A DNA stretch of 64,000 nt, from positions 715-64,714 of the forward strand of contig WPDH01000064.1 in the NCBI GenBank assembly GCA_019137255.1. The letters are read 5' to 3'. Position numbers and translations under genes: made by a program. The notes under the pieces were generated by a model. That model was not told the DNA's origin. It saw only the letters and a list, made by a program, of their open reading frames with translations, and searched no databases. Numbering within the stretch: the stretch's first letter is position 1; the number at the start of each line of letters is the position of its first letter. The stretch is from Corinectria fuckeliana (taxonomy: Eukaryota; Ascomycota; Sordariomycetes; Hypocreales; Nectriaceae). Of the stretch, positions 1 through 11,553 are shown piece by piece.

Positions 1-577
1 TAGCTAGTTAAAATATAAAATATATTTTATAAGTTAACTATAAGAACCTCTCTATTACTCTATATAGCTATAATACTAGTTATATAGACTATAATAACTA
101 TATTAGCTATATTAATAAAAGTATTAAGTATTATTAAGATAGTCTTATTAGAAGAAATTATTATACTTTATATAAGTATATATTTAGTTATTTATTAGGT
201 AAAAGGTAAGTCTATTAGATTAATAATAGAAGTAGATAAAAATATAAGTATAAAAAGCTATTAGCTATAATTAAGATAGTATATAATACTAGAAGACTAT
301 TTATAAACCTCTAAATAGGTAATTAGTTTATTTAGATAGAATATTATAAGTATAAATAAAAAGAACCTTTTTATAATAAAAAGAAGAAAAAAAAGAAAGT
401 ATAATAAAATATAAAAAGATATATAAGAGTATATAGCTATATATAATTTCTTTTATTATTAATTAGTTATTATAATAATAAAAACTTTAATCTCTTTATA
501 TATAAATAAATAAGATAAAAATATAGTCTTTTATTATAATATAATATTATATATAATTAAATAAAGCTTATATAATA
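1..577. repeat. AT-rich, TA-rich degraded repeat (RIP-like)
   Basis: Nearly all bases are A or T and TA dinucleotides dominate. Stops occur in every frame and no coding potential remains. Composition changes abruptly to normal GC at about 578-600. In Pezizomycotina this pattern is the usual result of repeat-induced point mutation acting on transposon DNA. No transposase remnant can be read, so the original element is unknown. The left edge lies outside the window. Confidence 0.8.
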
Positions 578-581
578 CAGT

Positions 582-593
582 AGGGTGACCCTA
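582..593. repeat. Near-palindromic 12-mer at the AT-island edge
   Basis: AGGGTGACCCTA sits inside an imperfect palindrome at 579-597, exactly where AT-rich DNA gives way to normal DNA, and is preceded by TA. The same 12-mer occurs once more that I noticed, at 35681-35692. The position and the TA just before it suggest the terminus of a TA-inserting DNA transposon, but I see no second terminus. Confidence 0.4.
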
Positions 594-3371
594 GTGCGAA
601 AATTTAAAAAAAAGTTGATGTGAGACACCGGGCCCTATAGCCTTCCGTACCTTGGGAGTCGGGGCCACCGGCATGCCCGCGCTGCCTTGGATGGGTGCCA
701 GCCTTGCAGGGCCTTAAACCTAGCTTAAAGCCCTGTAGGGCCCTGCTAGCACTCCCTGCAAAAGCCGCCTAATGCAGGGCCTCCTCCAATTCATCCAATC
801 CGCGCTATGAATGGATGTGCGAAGTAACCACTGGCACCTCACCTCACCAGATCTCCACTGGAGCTATGTGGATGGGACTGTTCTGCTCGCCAGTTTCTCT
901 CTTCGTCAGAACCTCACTTTTAACCCTCCATTGAACGAGTCCCTCTGCCCTCACTGGCTGCCATACGCCACGCCGGTGTTTGTCGTCTGTGCGGGCGCCG
1001 GTGGGCTGCGGTGCATCGCCGGTGTCAAGTGTGCGTCCTCGGTTCTTTTCCACGAGGTGATACCAGCCGAGGTCAAAGTTGCCAAAACGGCGGACTGCAA
1101 GCTCTGCACATGGCTCTGGGCGTGTCTGTGATAACAAGGTCATCCACGTCGACGCTCCATTCACGAGCCCCTGTGTGACTGTGATGCCAATGCGCCTCCA
1201 CCAAACGAGCCTGTCCCCCATCCACACCCGGCCTTCCCTCGCAGATCGTGCAAGGGGCTGAAGCACTTCTACTTCCCCCCCAATACCAAACCGTCGTCAC
1301 TTCTTGTCGCCATCGTGTATCTCGAGGCAGCATGCTTGTCCGTCGGGTACGTACTGTCACCGCTACTCTGCTGGTCCCCCTGCAACGGCCCTGCGATATG
1401 CCCTGCCACATACCCGTCACAATGGCCATGTCAGCCATCCGGACCGCTTGCGCCTCAGGTGCCGGTGCTTGAACAGTCGGGCTATGATGTGAGTGGTTGA
1501 TGCACATCCAGATGCCGTTCGTCGTGCCTGCAAGCTTACTACCTTGTTTGGGCATTCCGCCTTTTTCGACGGAGCTCTCTGTTGGTCCCTGTTGGTCCCA
1601 ATCCCATCCGTGCTGTGCACAGTTCTACAGCCAAACACTCTCGACATACATTTCTTATCTTCCACATGCTCTCGGTTTTGATAGCTTTGTTCTAGATAAA
1701 TCCCACGTGGATAAGGTGCAATGTTAGACTCTTTGGACTGTCCCCCTACTAGTCAACCAAGGCTCTTCCTTCCATGCTTCCCCTTCCCCTCTTCGGCATT
1801 GTCGTCGTTCGAGCACTAGCAGCTAGGTAGGTAGAACTGTCACCAGGTTGAGGGCTATCCCAGCTTTAGCCCAGTACCATGGCATCCCACAGCCTTCCAC
1901 GGCCCCGGCGAGAGACAAAACTAGTCCGGTCGCTTCAAATATGGCTGCCTACGATCAATTTCGCCTCCGGAATCACCGTCTGCGTGTAACATGCCATGGC
2001 ATGCCAAGCCGGGGGACTGTGGCTTGCTTGCTTCCCTTCGTCTCGCCAGCCGCCAAGTTAACCGACAGTGGACGATTTGAGGAGAGATTCTCATAAAACA
2101 CCTTTTCAGGGTCCAAGTCCGCTTTTTTGCCAGGCTGATGCGCAGCCGGCATGATGTCATGGGTGCGTTTTTGCAGGGTCATGTAAGGCGTTCCGCAGGC
2201 AAGCCTATTTCGAAGAGCGGTGTCCTTAACAATTAACTTACATCTAGCCTGCAGGAAAAAGCCACTAGCCATGCGGCTTGGAATATCCTTAACCGATTGG
2301 ACCGCGGGGATTCAGGTCGTCAGGGAACAGAGTTGATGAGAAGAACATAATCGAAACCAAATGTTTGCATTCGATACACATAGGCTATGGTAACAACTAA
2401 AATCTTCACTTGGGTGGCTCTGCCGCTCTATCTTTCTGCCCGCTCTCTCTCCACCCTCGCTTTCTTTCCTCTTCCCACATCCCTCCTTTTCCACCTAATT
2501 ATACTACATCATTCCCATCATCTCGTGATCGAGCTATCCCTCGCGCCTCCAAGATGTCGAATCTCGAAGACGTGGATTGATCGAGGAGACCATCGTCACC
2601 TCGCAGGAATAACTAAAGGAAATACCACTTCTTCCTTGGGTAAAGGGTGCCCTGGCAAGACCGCACTTGGGGACTACCGATGGAAACAATCCGCCCCCAA
2701 ATAAACGGTGCCCCCGCTTTAGGCTAAAAAAATATGTACAGTAGGTCAGAATTAGACGCACGAAACAGATCCGGGAATGAGATGGACATTCTTTTTGGCC
2801 AAAATCTCATGCCTCTTGACGACTACAGAGCAATACCTCCGGGCCGGGTCGTTTGTTTCACCATGACGACCCCTCTCATGTCTCCCTCACGGGATCTATA
2901 AAGCTTGTATCACACACGCCGGGCCCCTCTCTTCTCTCGCTGTCTCTCCCAATTGCAATCGCCCTTGCGCTTCCATCCCACTCCTTGGCTCTTAGTTACG
3001 CCCTATAATTCTTGCGGCCACGCTTCCCCCACCTTGGTTTGCCCATTTCCCATTTCTCACCTCCAACGGACGTACGCCCAAAACACCCTCGACAACAGCC
3101 TTCAGCCGCCATAGCCCAGACCTGTCGGCCAAACTCTCCTCTTTCTACCCCGTACGGGCTGAGTCGTTTCGTGCTCACACGCCCTCCCCCCTGAAACCTT
3201 CCATCGCTTCCTCCCCCGGTAAACGTGGGCGCATCCCCGGGCGTTGGTTCCTGATCCTCGCCCATCCCGTCCTTGTCCCTCTTCCGAAGTCCCGGGTTGA
3301 CTGTGTAGACGACGTCCCTGCGCTCTACCGTTGCTTGTCGGCTCCGCTGTGCTTCGTGTTGTATCCCGGCA
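594..3371. other. Sparse intergenic region
   Basis: No supported gene. Only short overlapping frames on both strands without recognisable domains or consistent splice structure. It starts with a GC-rich stretch full of related GCAGGGCC-type words and ends with the C/T-rich leader of the HeLo-domain gene. A TATAAA-like word lies near 2896, about 475 bases upstream of the start codon, and could be a promoter element. Confidence 0.5.
707..735. repeat. Inverted repeat (11-bp arms)
   Basis: CAGGGCCTTAA (707-717) and TTAAAGCCCTG (725-735) pair at 10 of 11 positions around a 7-nt spacer. It lies in a cluster of similar GC-rich words just inside the AT-island boundary and may be debris of a mobile element. 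Confidence 0.5.
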
Positions 3372-5403
3372 ATGGATCCCGTCTCGCTCACAGGCCTGGC
3401 CATAGGCGTCGCTTCCATTGGCCTGCAAGTCTATACCAGCTGTATTCAAGGCATGTCGCTCCCCGCCGTGTCTGGTCAATGTGCAGGTCGAGTTCCAGCT
3501 CGAGAGATAGCATGTCCAATTAAATACTATTATTCCTAATACGTTCGACCATCCAGGGATTCAGCTGCTCGTTACAGCCCTTGGATACGAAAATGAGTGC
3601 AGGTACCTCAACCTGCGCCTCCGTATGGAGCAGCAGCGCCTCTACGCATGGAGCGAGATCTCGGGCCTGCTTGATCTAGACGCAAAGAACCAGGACAAGG
3701 TCCTCAACTCAAATATTTTCAATTTGCACCGCCAGACCGTTCTGGATTTGCTAGTCCAGGTGCAGTGCCTCTTTGACGAGTTCACCAAGTACCAGCACCG
3801 CCACAACAACCTAAAGGCCGTCCAAGACGACGATGGCATTCTAGCTGCTCCCGAGAGGGACGCCAAGCTGGCCAACTTTCCAATGGCTGAGAAGAAGAGA
3901 GACTTTATCAAAAAAGCCATGGCCGGGCTGAAGACCAAGTCTGCCGGGAGCCTTACGAGACTCCGCTGGGTCTCGTTTGACAAGGATGGCTTCGAGGTGT
4001 TGCTAGACAAGTTCTCTTCCCTGAATGATAACATGACCAATATCCTCGACCACTCCCTCCAAGTCGAGATTCGGCACACGGTCCAGGACACCAACCGGGG
4101 CGTCTTGCTCCTCCATCACAAGATTGCTGACTTGAGCCATCTCGTGCTGGCCCTAAAGTCGCAGCTCGATGCAGGCACTCCCGTTGGCCCATCCCCGATG
4201 TCCAAGCTCGAGCGCGAGGCGAACGCCGATGCCCTGAGACAGCTCTCCAAGTTGGCCAAGTTCAAGGCCTTCAACGAGACCATCGACCCCAAGTCAGGTG
4301 CGCCAACTCTTTTAGATGATGCGGCGGTAAAGTTCTTAGAGCTAGCTCGCCCGGGCCAGCAGCCGGTTCTGTTTGTGCCCCAGCACCTCGTCGAGCTCGA
4401 CCCCGAGGTCGATGGATCCGAGGCCCCGCGGTGCGAGGCTGTTATGAAGACGGCCGAGGGTAAGAAGAAGGTATGGATCGAGTGGAAAGACTACGATAAC
4501 GCTGGCCCGCAGCCGGGCCAGCTCTCCAAAGCCGACACCATCGACCGGGTCCGGAAACTAGCTGCGCTGCTCAACCACAGTCCCAAGCCAGAAGCCTTCC
4601 GAACCCCCCACTGTCTGGGCTTCTTCAACAAGGCCGACCCCAACGTGCCAGACGATGACGTAGATATCCTCAACCGGCGGCTCGGCCTCATCTTCGAGCG
4701 TCCGGTCGACGTCAACTTGCACACGTCGCTCCCGCCAGTCTCTTTGCGCGAGCTGCTCCAGGACCCGCGCGTCCGCAAGCCCCGTGTCACCGAGCGCATC
4801 AAGCTCGCCCACGCCGTCAGCAACTGCCTCCTGTACCTGCATGCCGTGCACTGGCTACACAAGGGCCTGCGGAGCCACAACGTCATCTTCTTCCGCACGC
4901 GCGAGGGCCACGTCGACTACCGCCAGCCATATCTCTCTGGGTTCGACTTCTCACGGCCCGGCGGCTCGGACGAGATGACGGACGCACCCGGGGTCGACGG
5001 CGAGCACGACCTGTACCGCCACCCTCGGGCCCAGTCGAACCGCGGACGCGACCGCGAGCGCTCCAAGAAGAGTTTTGATGTCTATAGCCTGGGCGTCATC
5101 TTTGTCGAGCTGGCGCACTGGCGGCCCGTGGAGGCGGTGCTCGGCATCGAGATGCGGCGCGCGCGGGGCCGGCCCGACGTGGTGCGCCGGGTCCGCGAGA
5201 AGCTGCTCGCCGAAGAACGGGTCGCGGCTGTCGGCGCTGACATGGGTGAGAGGTTTGAAGAGGCCACGCGCAAATGCCTAGCAGGCGGGAAGGAGCTAGG
5301 ACTAGAGGACGGTGATGATGAGACGGCGGACGAGGTCGCAGAACAGTTGTCCATGAAGTTTTACGAAGACGTGGTAAGACGACTGGAGTCCGTCGTGGTA
5401 TAA
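3372..5403 (+). CDS. HeLo-domain protein with C-terminal pseudokinase (MLKL-like architecture)
   Basis: Two exons, 3372-3450 and 3557-5403, give 641 residues. Residues 1 to about 230 match the HeLo (HET-S/LopB N-terminal) fold: a hydrophobic first helix (MDPVSLTGLAIGVASIGLQV), then the conserved YTSCIQG turn and helical repeats. Residues about 320-640 form a protein-kinase-like domain. An IEWK motif (Lys337) stands at the VAIK position. The HRD loop reads HKGLRSHN (461-468), so the catalytic Asp is Gly. The DFG position reads GFD (489-491). DVYSLG (534-539) matches the helix F motif. It should bind but not phosphorylate. HeLo domains act at membranes in fungal regulated cell death; a death or incompatibility role here is inferred from the family. 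The start was chosen because it supplies the N-terminal HeLo helix. The intron uses a GC donor (AAG|GCATGT, CCAG acceptor); in-frame GT alternatives would add residues in the conserved turn. Confidence 0.85.
3451..3556 (+). other. GC-AG intron in the HeLo-domain gene
   Basis: The border AAG|GCATGT to CATCCAG| removes 106 nt and joins Q26-G27-I28 in phase 1, restoring the contiguous HeLo consensus. Two in-frame GT donors (about 3476 and 3488) are possible but insert 8 or 12 extra residues. GC-AG introns are a known minor U2 class. Confidence 0.6.
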
Positions 5404-5671
5404 GACGGCGGGTCACGCAAGAGCGGGCATCGGCTAGGACGTAGTTTTAGCAAGCAGCAAACAAAATTGTCAATCAGCAAAGCAGTAAAAGCCAGCCTCA
5501 TTATCCATGAACTATTTCCCACTAAAGCTCACTCGCACTATCCAACTATTAACCATAAACAGTTACCCAATATTCATTTCAGGGATTTAAGGCCCCGAAT
5601 CATATCACATTAGTCTTCCTTTAGGGTAACCTCCCAAACGCCAGTCGAGACTGTCGAGAACCAATCGTCAA

Positions 5672-6049
5672 TTAGCAGCAGCAGTCCAGGCACTCGAAGC
5701 AGCAAAGCCCAGCGCAGATACCGCAGCAAATGGCCTAGTTAAAGAGAACGGATTAGCACGAGGGCAGAAGTACAGTCTTCAGCGTAGACGTACACCGCCA
5801 TCTTTGCCACCACGGAGGCCAACAGTGGGTTGGTTTTCCATAGTCATGGGTTCAAACGGACGCTATCATCGAGAGAGTTAGTAAACGCGCCTGTTCTGAA
5901 TCATGTCACACCCGACCGGCGAAGAGGAGGGTGCGGGCCAAGCCGGCGGTAGGTAAACGTACCGGTTGGGCGGCGCTCAGTTTGCGGGCCGGCTGGGCGA
6001 CAGGCGCGGGCTGGCGGGGCATCTGGACGAGTGTTGAAGAGGCTGGCAT
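5672..6049 (-). CDS. Small cysteine-rich CYSTM-type protein (72 aa, three exons)
   Basis: Exons 6049-5963, 5862-5794 and 5734-5672, all joined in phase 0, encode 72 residues. The first exon is Pro/Gln/Ala-rich, the middle has a VGLRGGKDGG segment, and the last 20 residues hold nine cysteines (ICCGICAGLCCFECLDCCC). This is the form of the cysteine-rich transmembrane (CYSTM) module, whose members are small tail-anchored membrane proteins linked to stress tolerance. Splice signals are strong: both donors are GTACGT; intron 1 (5863-5962) has TACTAAC about 12 bases before its acceptor; intron 2 (5735-5793) has GCTAAT and ends AACTAG. The frame is open a little above the chosen ATG, so the start may be further upstream. 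It is convergent with the HeLo-domain gene, with 268 bases between the stops. Recognition rests on the tail motif. Confidence 0.72.
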
Positions 6050-8037
6050 AGTTGCAATACGTGATGGGTCGAAGGCTCGTCGACGGAGACTGTAAAGGAA
6101 ATGTTCGCAGTCGAAGACGCCGGGTGTAGCGAGTGATGGGCAGAGCAGTCAATGGTGGTCTCTTTAGTGGGCTGAAGAAAGGTGAAGAAGAGTAAGAATC
6201 AGGATGAACGAGGAGGGTGCAACGCCGGTAATAAATGCCTTGCGGATGGGTGGGCTAGTCTACAGGGTTTATGCAGGTCTCGTTTGGACGGGGATGTGCG
6301 ATGAGGCGCGGCTTTCAAGCAGCAGGGCCGTCACTCGTACGTAGCAATTACTTCGTAGGTGGATGGAGAACGCCAGCCCGGCTACACGGGAGACCAAGTG
6401 GGTTCGGACGCCTGACCCGGGCGGCATTTCGCTCGTGGTAGAGAGCCGTGACCACAGAGTGAGGCAAGTGAGGTCAGCAGGGAGACCGGCTGAGTTGGGT
6501 GGGTGGTGGAGAACCCTTGGCAGTTTCCGAGTGTGGTGGAGGGCTGGTGGCTGGTGGCTTATCCTACAATAGATGGTGATTGCCGTGTTTTGGTGGAGGC
6601 ACATGTTTGGTGTAGAGACAAACTTGCGTGGTGTAGTTGTATGAGCATCACGTCCTGGTGGTGATAGGACTCAGTTAGCGTGGCTAGACGGAGACTAACT
6701 ATGCGAACCCGAACCCGAATCCAGTGTACAATGCCACAATAAGAGAATTCCAACTACTACAAGTAACTACAACACGCATGCCAAGGACAGTGACGTATGG
6801 TTCGGACGGGCCGCTGCGTGGAACCCATTCTGGGCACTGGCTGGGGACGACAAGCACTAGATATCTAGATATGTAAGATTATGGAATGAACCACTGCGGC
6901 GCGGCAAAATATGCGTTTCCATCCATTGTTCCACCCAACAATAAGCGCGCGTGTTCAATGCGTATGGGAAGAAGCCGTCAAGCTGGGGATGTGGATGGGG
7001 GGAGTACGTATAAGTAACACACCTGGGGGCGGCGAATGCTTGAACAAATCGGATGGGGCTTGCCTTGGGAGATGGCGAGATCTGGGGGGAAAGGGGACAG
7101 GGCCCTCGAGGGCTGGACGGATTCGCACGTAGCGAGGACATTCTGACACGGGGTTGAGATTAGGCTAATAATAGATCTGGGCGAACAAAGGCCTCTGAAC
7201 GACCCCTGCGAGCCTAATCTTCTAATCTTCACGATCTCAATGTCCGACCATGGTGTGTAGGTATGGCTATTGTCGTTGGATTTTGACGTGAGAGCCGGAC
7301 GGGCGTGCCTCGCCAAACCTAGATGGTGGTCCAAAGGGGGAGCCTTAAGCCGAAATGTCTTCGGGACGGCATGGCCCGCCAGTTCTTGAGCAAAAGAAGG
7401 GCAAAAAAGCATGTCAATCAACTGCTGGAGACGTGGAGTCTGAAACACGCGTTCTAGATAGCGACTCATCAATGACAGTCTCAGCGACAACCAGCTGAAA
7501 AGAAGGGCGAATACCGCCCCCGCCAGCTAAAATAAAATGACGTCGAGGTCCTTACACACTCCCGTCACTCTGACTCCGGGCAGTTTAGCCGGACATCCCC
7601 CGTCATCGATTCAGAAACGTGGAGCGTCCAAAAGGTAGTCTCGGGAGGCTGAGCTCCAGGCGAGCGTTCACCCGGCCCACGTTCCATCCCAAACCAAACA
7701 TCCCCAAGGGGCCGTGTGTTTCTCCGTCCAACCTCTCTGCCTCTGCCTGCGACAATGCGCCCGGCCTGACACCTCGACCACTTGGTTGTGTTTTGAGCCA
7801 ATGCCTTGACTTCCATCCCTTCTGTGCCATTCCCTTGTTTCCATAAGACCTACCGACAACCCTTGGCCATCTCCGCTCTCCCCTTCGATTCCTCCGCCGC
7901 TTGGCGACTCGGCTCCCTGGCTGACTGGCTGGCTCGCTCGCCATCACGCTCACGTCCACGTCCACACCCACGATCCTTCGAACCCCCATCTATCTCGTCG
8001 ACCACCCTTCCTCGTCCCTACAAAACCCTCCGTCCAG
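6050..8037. other. Divergent intergenic region
   Basis: It separates the CYSTM-type gene from the kinase gene and must hold both promoters. No supported coding sequence. About 7800-8030 is C/T-rich in the manner of fungal core promoters and 5' leaders. A small upstream exon of the CYSTM-type gene cannot be excluded. Confidence 0.5.
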
Positions 8038-11000
8038 ATGGCTTCCCACGGCCATCACCCGCTGCCGCATCTCGCTCATAAGCACCATCATGCTCCCTAT
8101 GGCGCCCCCGTGTCCGCGCCAGGCTCCGGTGCCCCTGCTGGCACCTTTGCCCCTGGCACTAAGATCCAGGTGGGCAGCCACCGTGTCGTGATCCAAAAGT
8201 ACCTGTCTGAGGGCGGCTTCGCCCACGTCTATCTCGTCAAGATGCCCAAACCTGTCGACGGCACCGACCTGGCCGTCCTCAAGCGAGTCGCCGTCCCGGA
8301 TAAGGAGGCCTTGCGGGGCATGCGCATCGAGGTCGAGACCATGAAGCGCCTCAAGGGGCACCGGCCGATCGTCACATACATAGACTCCCACGCCTCACAA
8401 CTCCACGGCGGCGGCTACGAGGTCTTTCTGCTCATGGAATTTTGCAGTGGCGGCGGCCTGATTGACTTTATGAATACCCGGCTGCAGCATCGCCTAACGG
8501 AGCCCGAGATTCTCAACATCTTCACTGACATTGCCGAGGGTGTCGCGTGTATGCACTACCTCAAGCCCGCCCTGCTCCACCGCGATCTCAAGGTCGAAAA
8601 TGTCCTCATCAACTCCAACGGCCCTGTTAAGCGCTTCAAGCTGTGTGATTTTGGATCCGCCTCGCCTCCGAAGCCCGCCCCGACAACCGTGGTTGAGTGT
8701 CGTCTGATGGACGAAGATGTCCAGAAACACACTACTCTTCAATACCGGAGTCCTGAGATGATCGATGTATACCGCAAACAACCGATGAACGAGAAGTCAG
8801 ACATATGGGCATTGGGAGTCTTGCTGTACAAACTTTGCTACTACACAACGCCGTTCGAAGACCAGGGCCAATTGGCCATCCTAAACGCCAGCTACAGGTT
8901 CCCAAGCCATCCAGTGTTCTCCGACCGCCTTAAGAAGTTGATCGGTATTATCCCTCGATGCTCTCCATAACTGCGCAACGCTGACTATCGCAGCTTCAAT
9001 GTTGAAAGAAAACATGCAAACAAGACCAACCATCTACCAGGTTCTGAAGGAAGGCCTAACTATGCAGGGAAAAGAGGTCCCAATTCATGATGTAAGTTTG
9101 CCTAGATCAGCTACTGGCGTCCGGTACTAACTCAGAAAGATATACGCAGGCCGTTCTCACGCCGAGTCTGGACGAACCGAGACCACTTCAACTAAGGACC
9201 AGAAACCCGAGTCGGCTCCAGTTGTCGGCGCTGTCTTCACTAGAGCCGCACCGGAAACTCAGACTATCCCTGATGTCGTCCCTATGAGAAGAGGCCGTCC
9301 AACAGCATCGCCGGCTACAGTCAAGCCCACGCAGAAGCAAGACGTGTCCCCTATGAGGAAGACCGTCGGGGATCCATTCGCCGCCTTGGACACGAAGCCT
9401 ACCCCCCCCGGCGGGTTTGACGAGCTTTCATCGCGCTTTCCCACCCTTGATCAATTCTCATTGTTACATGACCAAGGCTCCAAATTTGATTTCGACAACT
9501 CGCAGACTTCGCCGCAGTCGCAAGCGCCTCCAGCAGATCTCAACCAGCGAGTTACTGAAAGGTTGGCCGACCAAGCATTCGCAACATCTCAGCCGGCGAC
9601 GTCCCATTCGAGAACAGCATCAAGAACCCACTCTCTTACACCCGTTGCGCATCAGCCTGCGATTGCGTCGCCGCCTTCAGACCCTGCACTCAGGGCCACC
9701 ACCCCCAGCAGACCTGAGATCAGCCGAGCCCAATCTATAATCAGCAACAACCCCGAGCTTCAAGCCATATCGTCTCAATCTAATTCAAGATATGTGTCTA
9801 CCGGTACCATGACAGCCACCCCCCCGCCCGAACCATACACACGAGACCTGGACAGACCTAGTCAGCGAATGTCTTCAGATTACACTCGTTCAGCCAGTAT
9901 GCCAAGACGACCCGAACAGCCAACGAGACAATGGAGTGCAGAAGACGCTCCCTCTGCGACCAAGCCGAGGGTTAGTTCCTATCAACCACAGTCTGCTCAT
10001 GCACGGCACCCGTCATCATCGAGGCCATCCTTGGAGGGTGGCCGCCCTCGTGCCGACTTCCTAGAGCCAACTGCTCGCGCGAAACCACTCGTCAACCGTC
10101 AGCGCCCGGCAAGCACAAATCTGGAATCGACCACTCTTGACTTTCTACGTGAAAAAGAGTCGACATCACGGCCACCCAACCGACAGACGCAACCGTTGCC
10201 ACAGTACCCGGCGCAGGTTCCATCGCCCCGTCTGGGTCCTGCGGGAGACGAAGATGTACGTGTGCAATCGGGTGACATGGATTTCTTGAGAAGCATGGGG
10301 GATTCAGACAAGGCCAGGTCAAGCAAACGATCGAGCCTCGTTTCGCTGTCGGGTAGTAAGAACATCCTAGCAACCAAGTTCGGCGACGCCTTTAAGCGCT
10401 TTGAGGGCAGCGCTCTAAGCAGCCACAGCGGGAGAAGAACACCGTCACCTAGCAAGGATATTGGGCGCCGTGACTTGACGCCCATTGCAGGTTCGGAAGC
10501 AACCGATGGCCGCAGCGATGATGGCCATGTTTACGAGGATGAAGACGCTATGACACCTGAGATGCGACGTGAGATGGAACGTATCCAATTGCTTGAGGAG
10601 GAGCGACGTGTGGCTGCCGGACAGGCGGAATACCGAAGGCGCGTTGCCACGGGTGGTGCGAAACCGACGGTTCCGCCCAAGAGCATTGGCGGTGTCTCTC
10701 GCGCCGTTAGTATCCAGAACCGAGTCCAAAGTCTGCTGAGCGAAGAGCAGCGGCCTTCAAATAGGCCACACACTGCCCAGGGCTACGGAAAGTACACGGA
10801 CAGCCCCGATTCTGCTGGCAAGCCGGAAAAGTCTTTGCCGGACGTTCCCAGGAAGCCCCTAACCATCTCGAAGACCCGTGCCGAACCCCGTTCTCCGTAT
10901 CGAGGTCCAACCGCTTTTGATGATGGCCTGACCAGCTCGGCATCTGCGCCTCCTGTGCTCGCCCCAAAGCTCCCTACTAAGCCAGTGGCCCCGAAGAAGC

Positions 11001-11242
11001 CAATTCACCTGAACAGCCTGCCCACGGGCGGCCGTCCTGTGTCGCCTCCTAAGCAGAGGCAACCGGCGACTACCTCGGAGCGTCTTGTTGCTGTGGATCT
11101 CCCGGGACGACCCCTGCTAGACATGACAGCTAAGGAGAAGGACAACTACATCCAAGACTTTACGAAGCGATTTCCGAGTCTTGGCTCAATTGAGATGGTA
11201 GAGCGGGACATCGGCGCCGAAAGCGGACGTCCTGGGCGATGA
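8038..11242 (+). CDS. Ark1/Prk1/AAK1-family serine/threonine kinase
   Basis: Three exons (8038-8944, 8994-9091, 9140-11242) encode 1,035 residues. The kinase domain is at about 45-335: glycine loop region SEGGFAHVYLV, Lys82 in AVLK, catalytic HRDLKVEN (181-188), DFG (204-206), and a family-typical end around RPTIYQVLKEG and EVPIHDIYAG, which the two small introns interrupt. The remaining 700 residues are Ser/Pro/Arg-rich and look disordered, with a short conserved-looking tail near FTKRFPSLGSIEMV. Yeast Ark1/Prk1 and animal AAK1/GAK phosphorylate endocytic adaptors and regulate cortical actin patches; the same role is inferred. Intron 2 has a textbook TACTAAC branch site. The His/Pro-rich N-terminus (residues 1-40) is lineage-variable sequence. 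Confidence 0.93.
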
Positions 11243-11553
11243 TATACCGAAAATGTACATGGATATACAGAAGAGTTTAGATACAGTGCTGACGCAAAAT
11301 CTACAGTTGAATACACTGGCGCAACTTATCCCTCTCACAGTGCCAAAAGTCGCAAGTGATGTCATTGGCTGTTGTCGTTGGATAGGAATAGGTAGCTAGT
11401 GTAGAGACCGGGGCTATGCATTTAAGCTGTCTTATCTTATCGCTGAAGTGCCCGGCAGGTTTTTTTTTCCTGGCTCCCCCCCCAGCGAGCATCTTGCAGC
11501 TTCACTAGACCACCCAACCCGAGACAAATACGACAATAATAACACAATACACC
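11243..11553. other. Short tandem intergenic spacer
   Basis: 311 bases between the kinase stop and the MAK11 start. It must hold the kinase 3' end and the MAK11 promoter. It includes a T-run followed by a C-run at about 11461-11483. No gene seen. Confidence 0.6.

Noticed and set aside
901..1700. Overlapping frames on both strands at 811-1730 as a possible gene
   Set aside because: All are short, none shows a domain, and no consistent splice model joins them.
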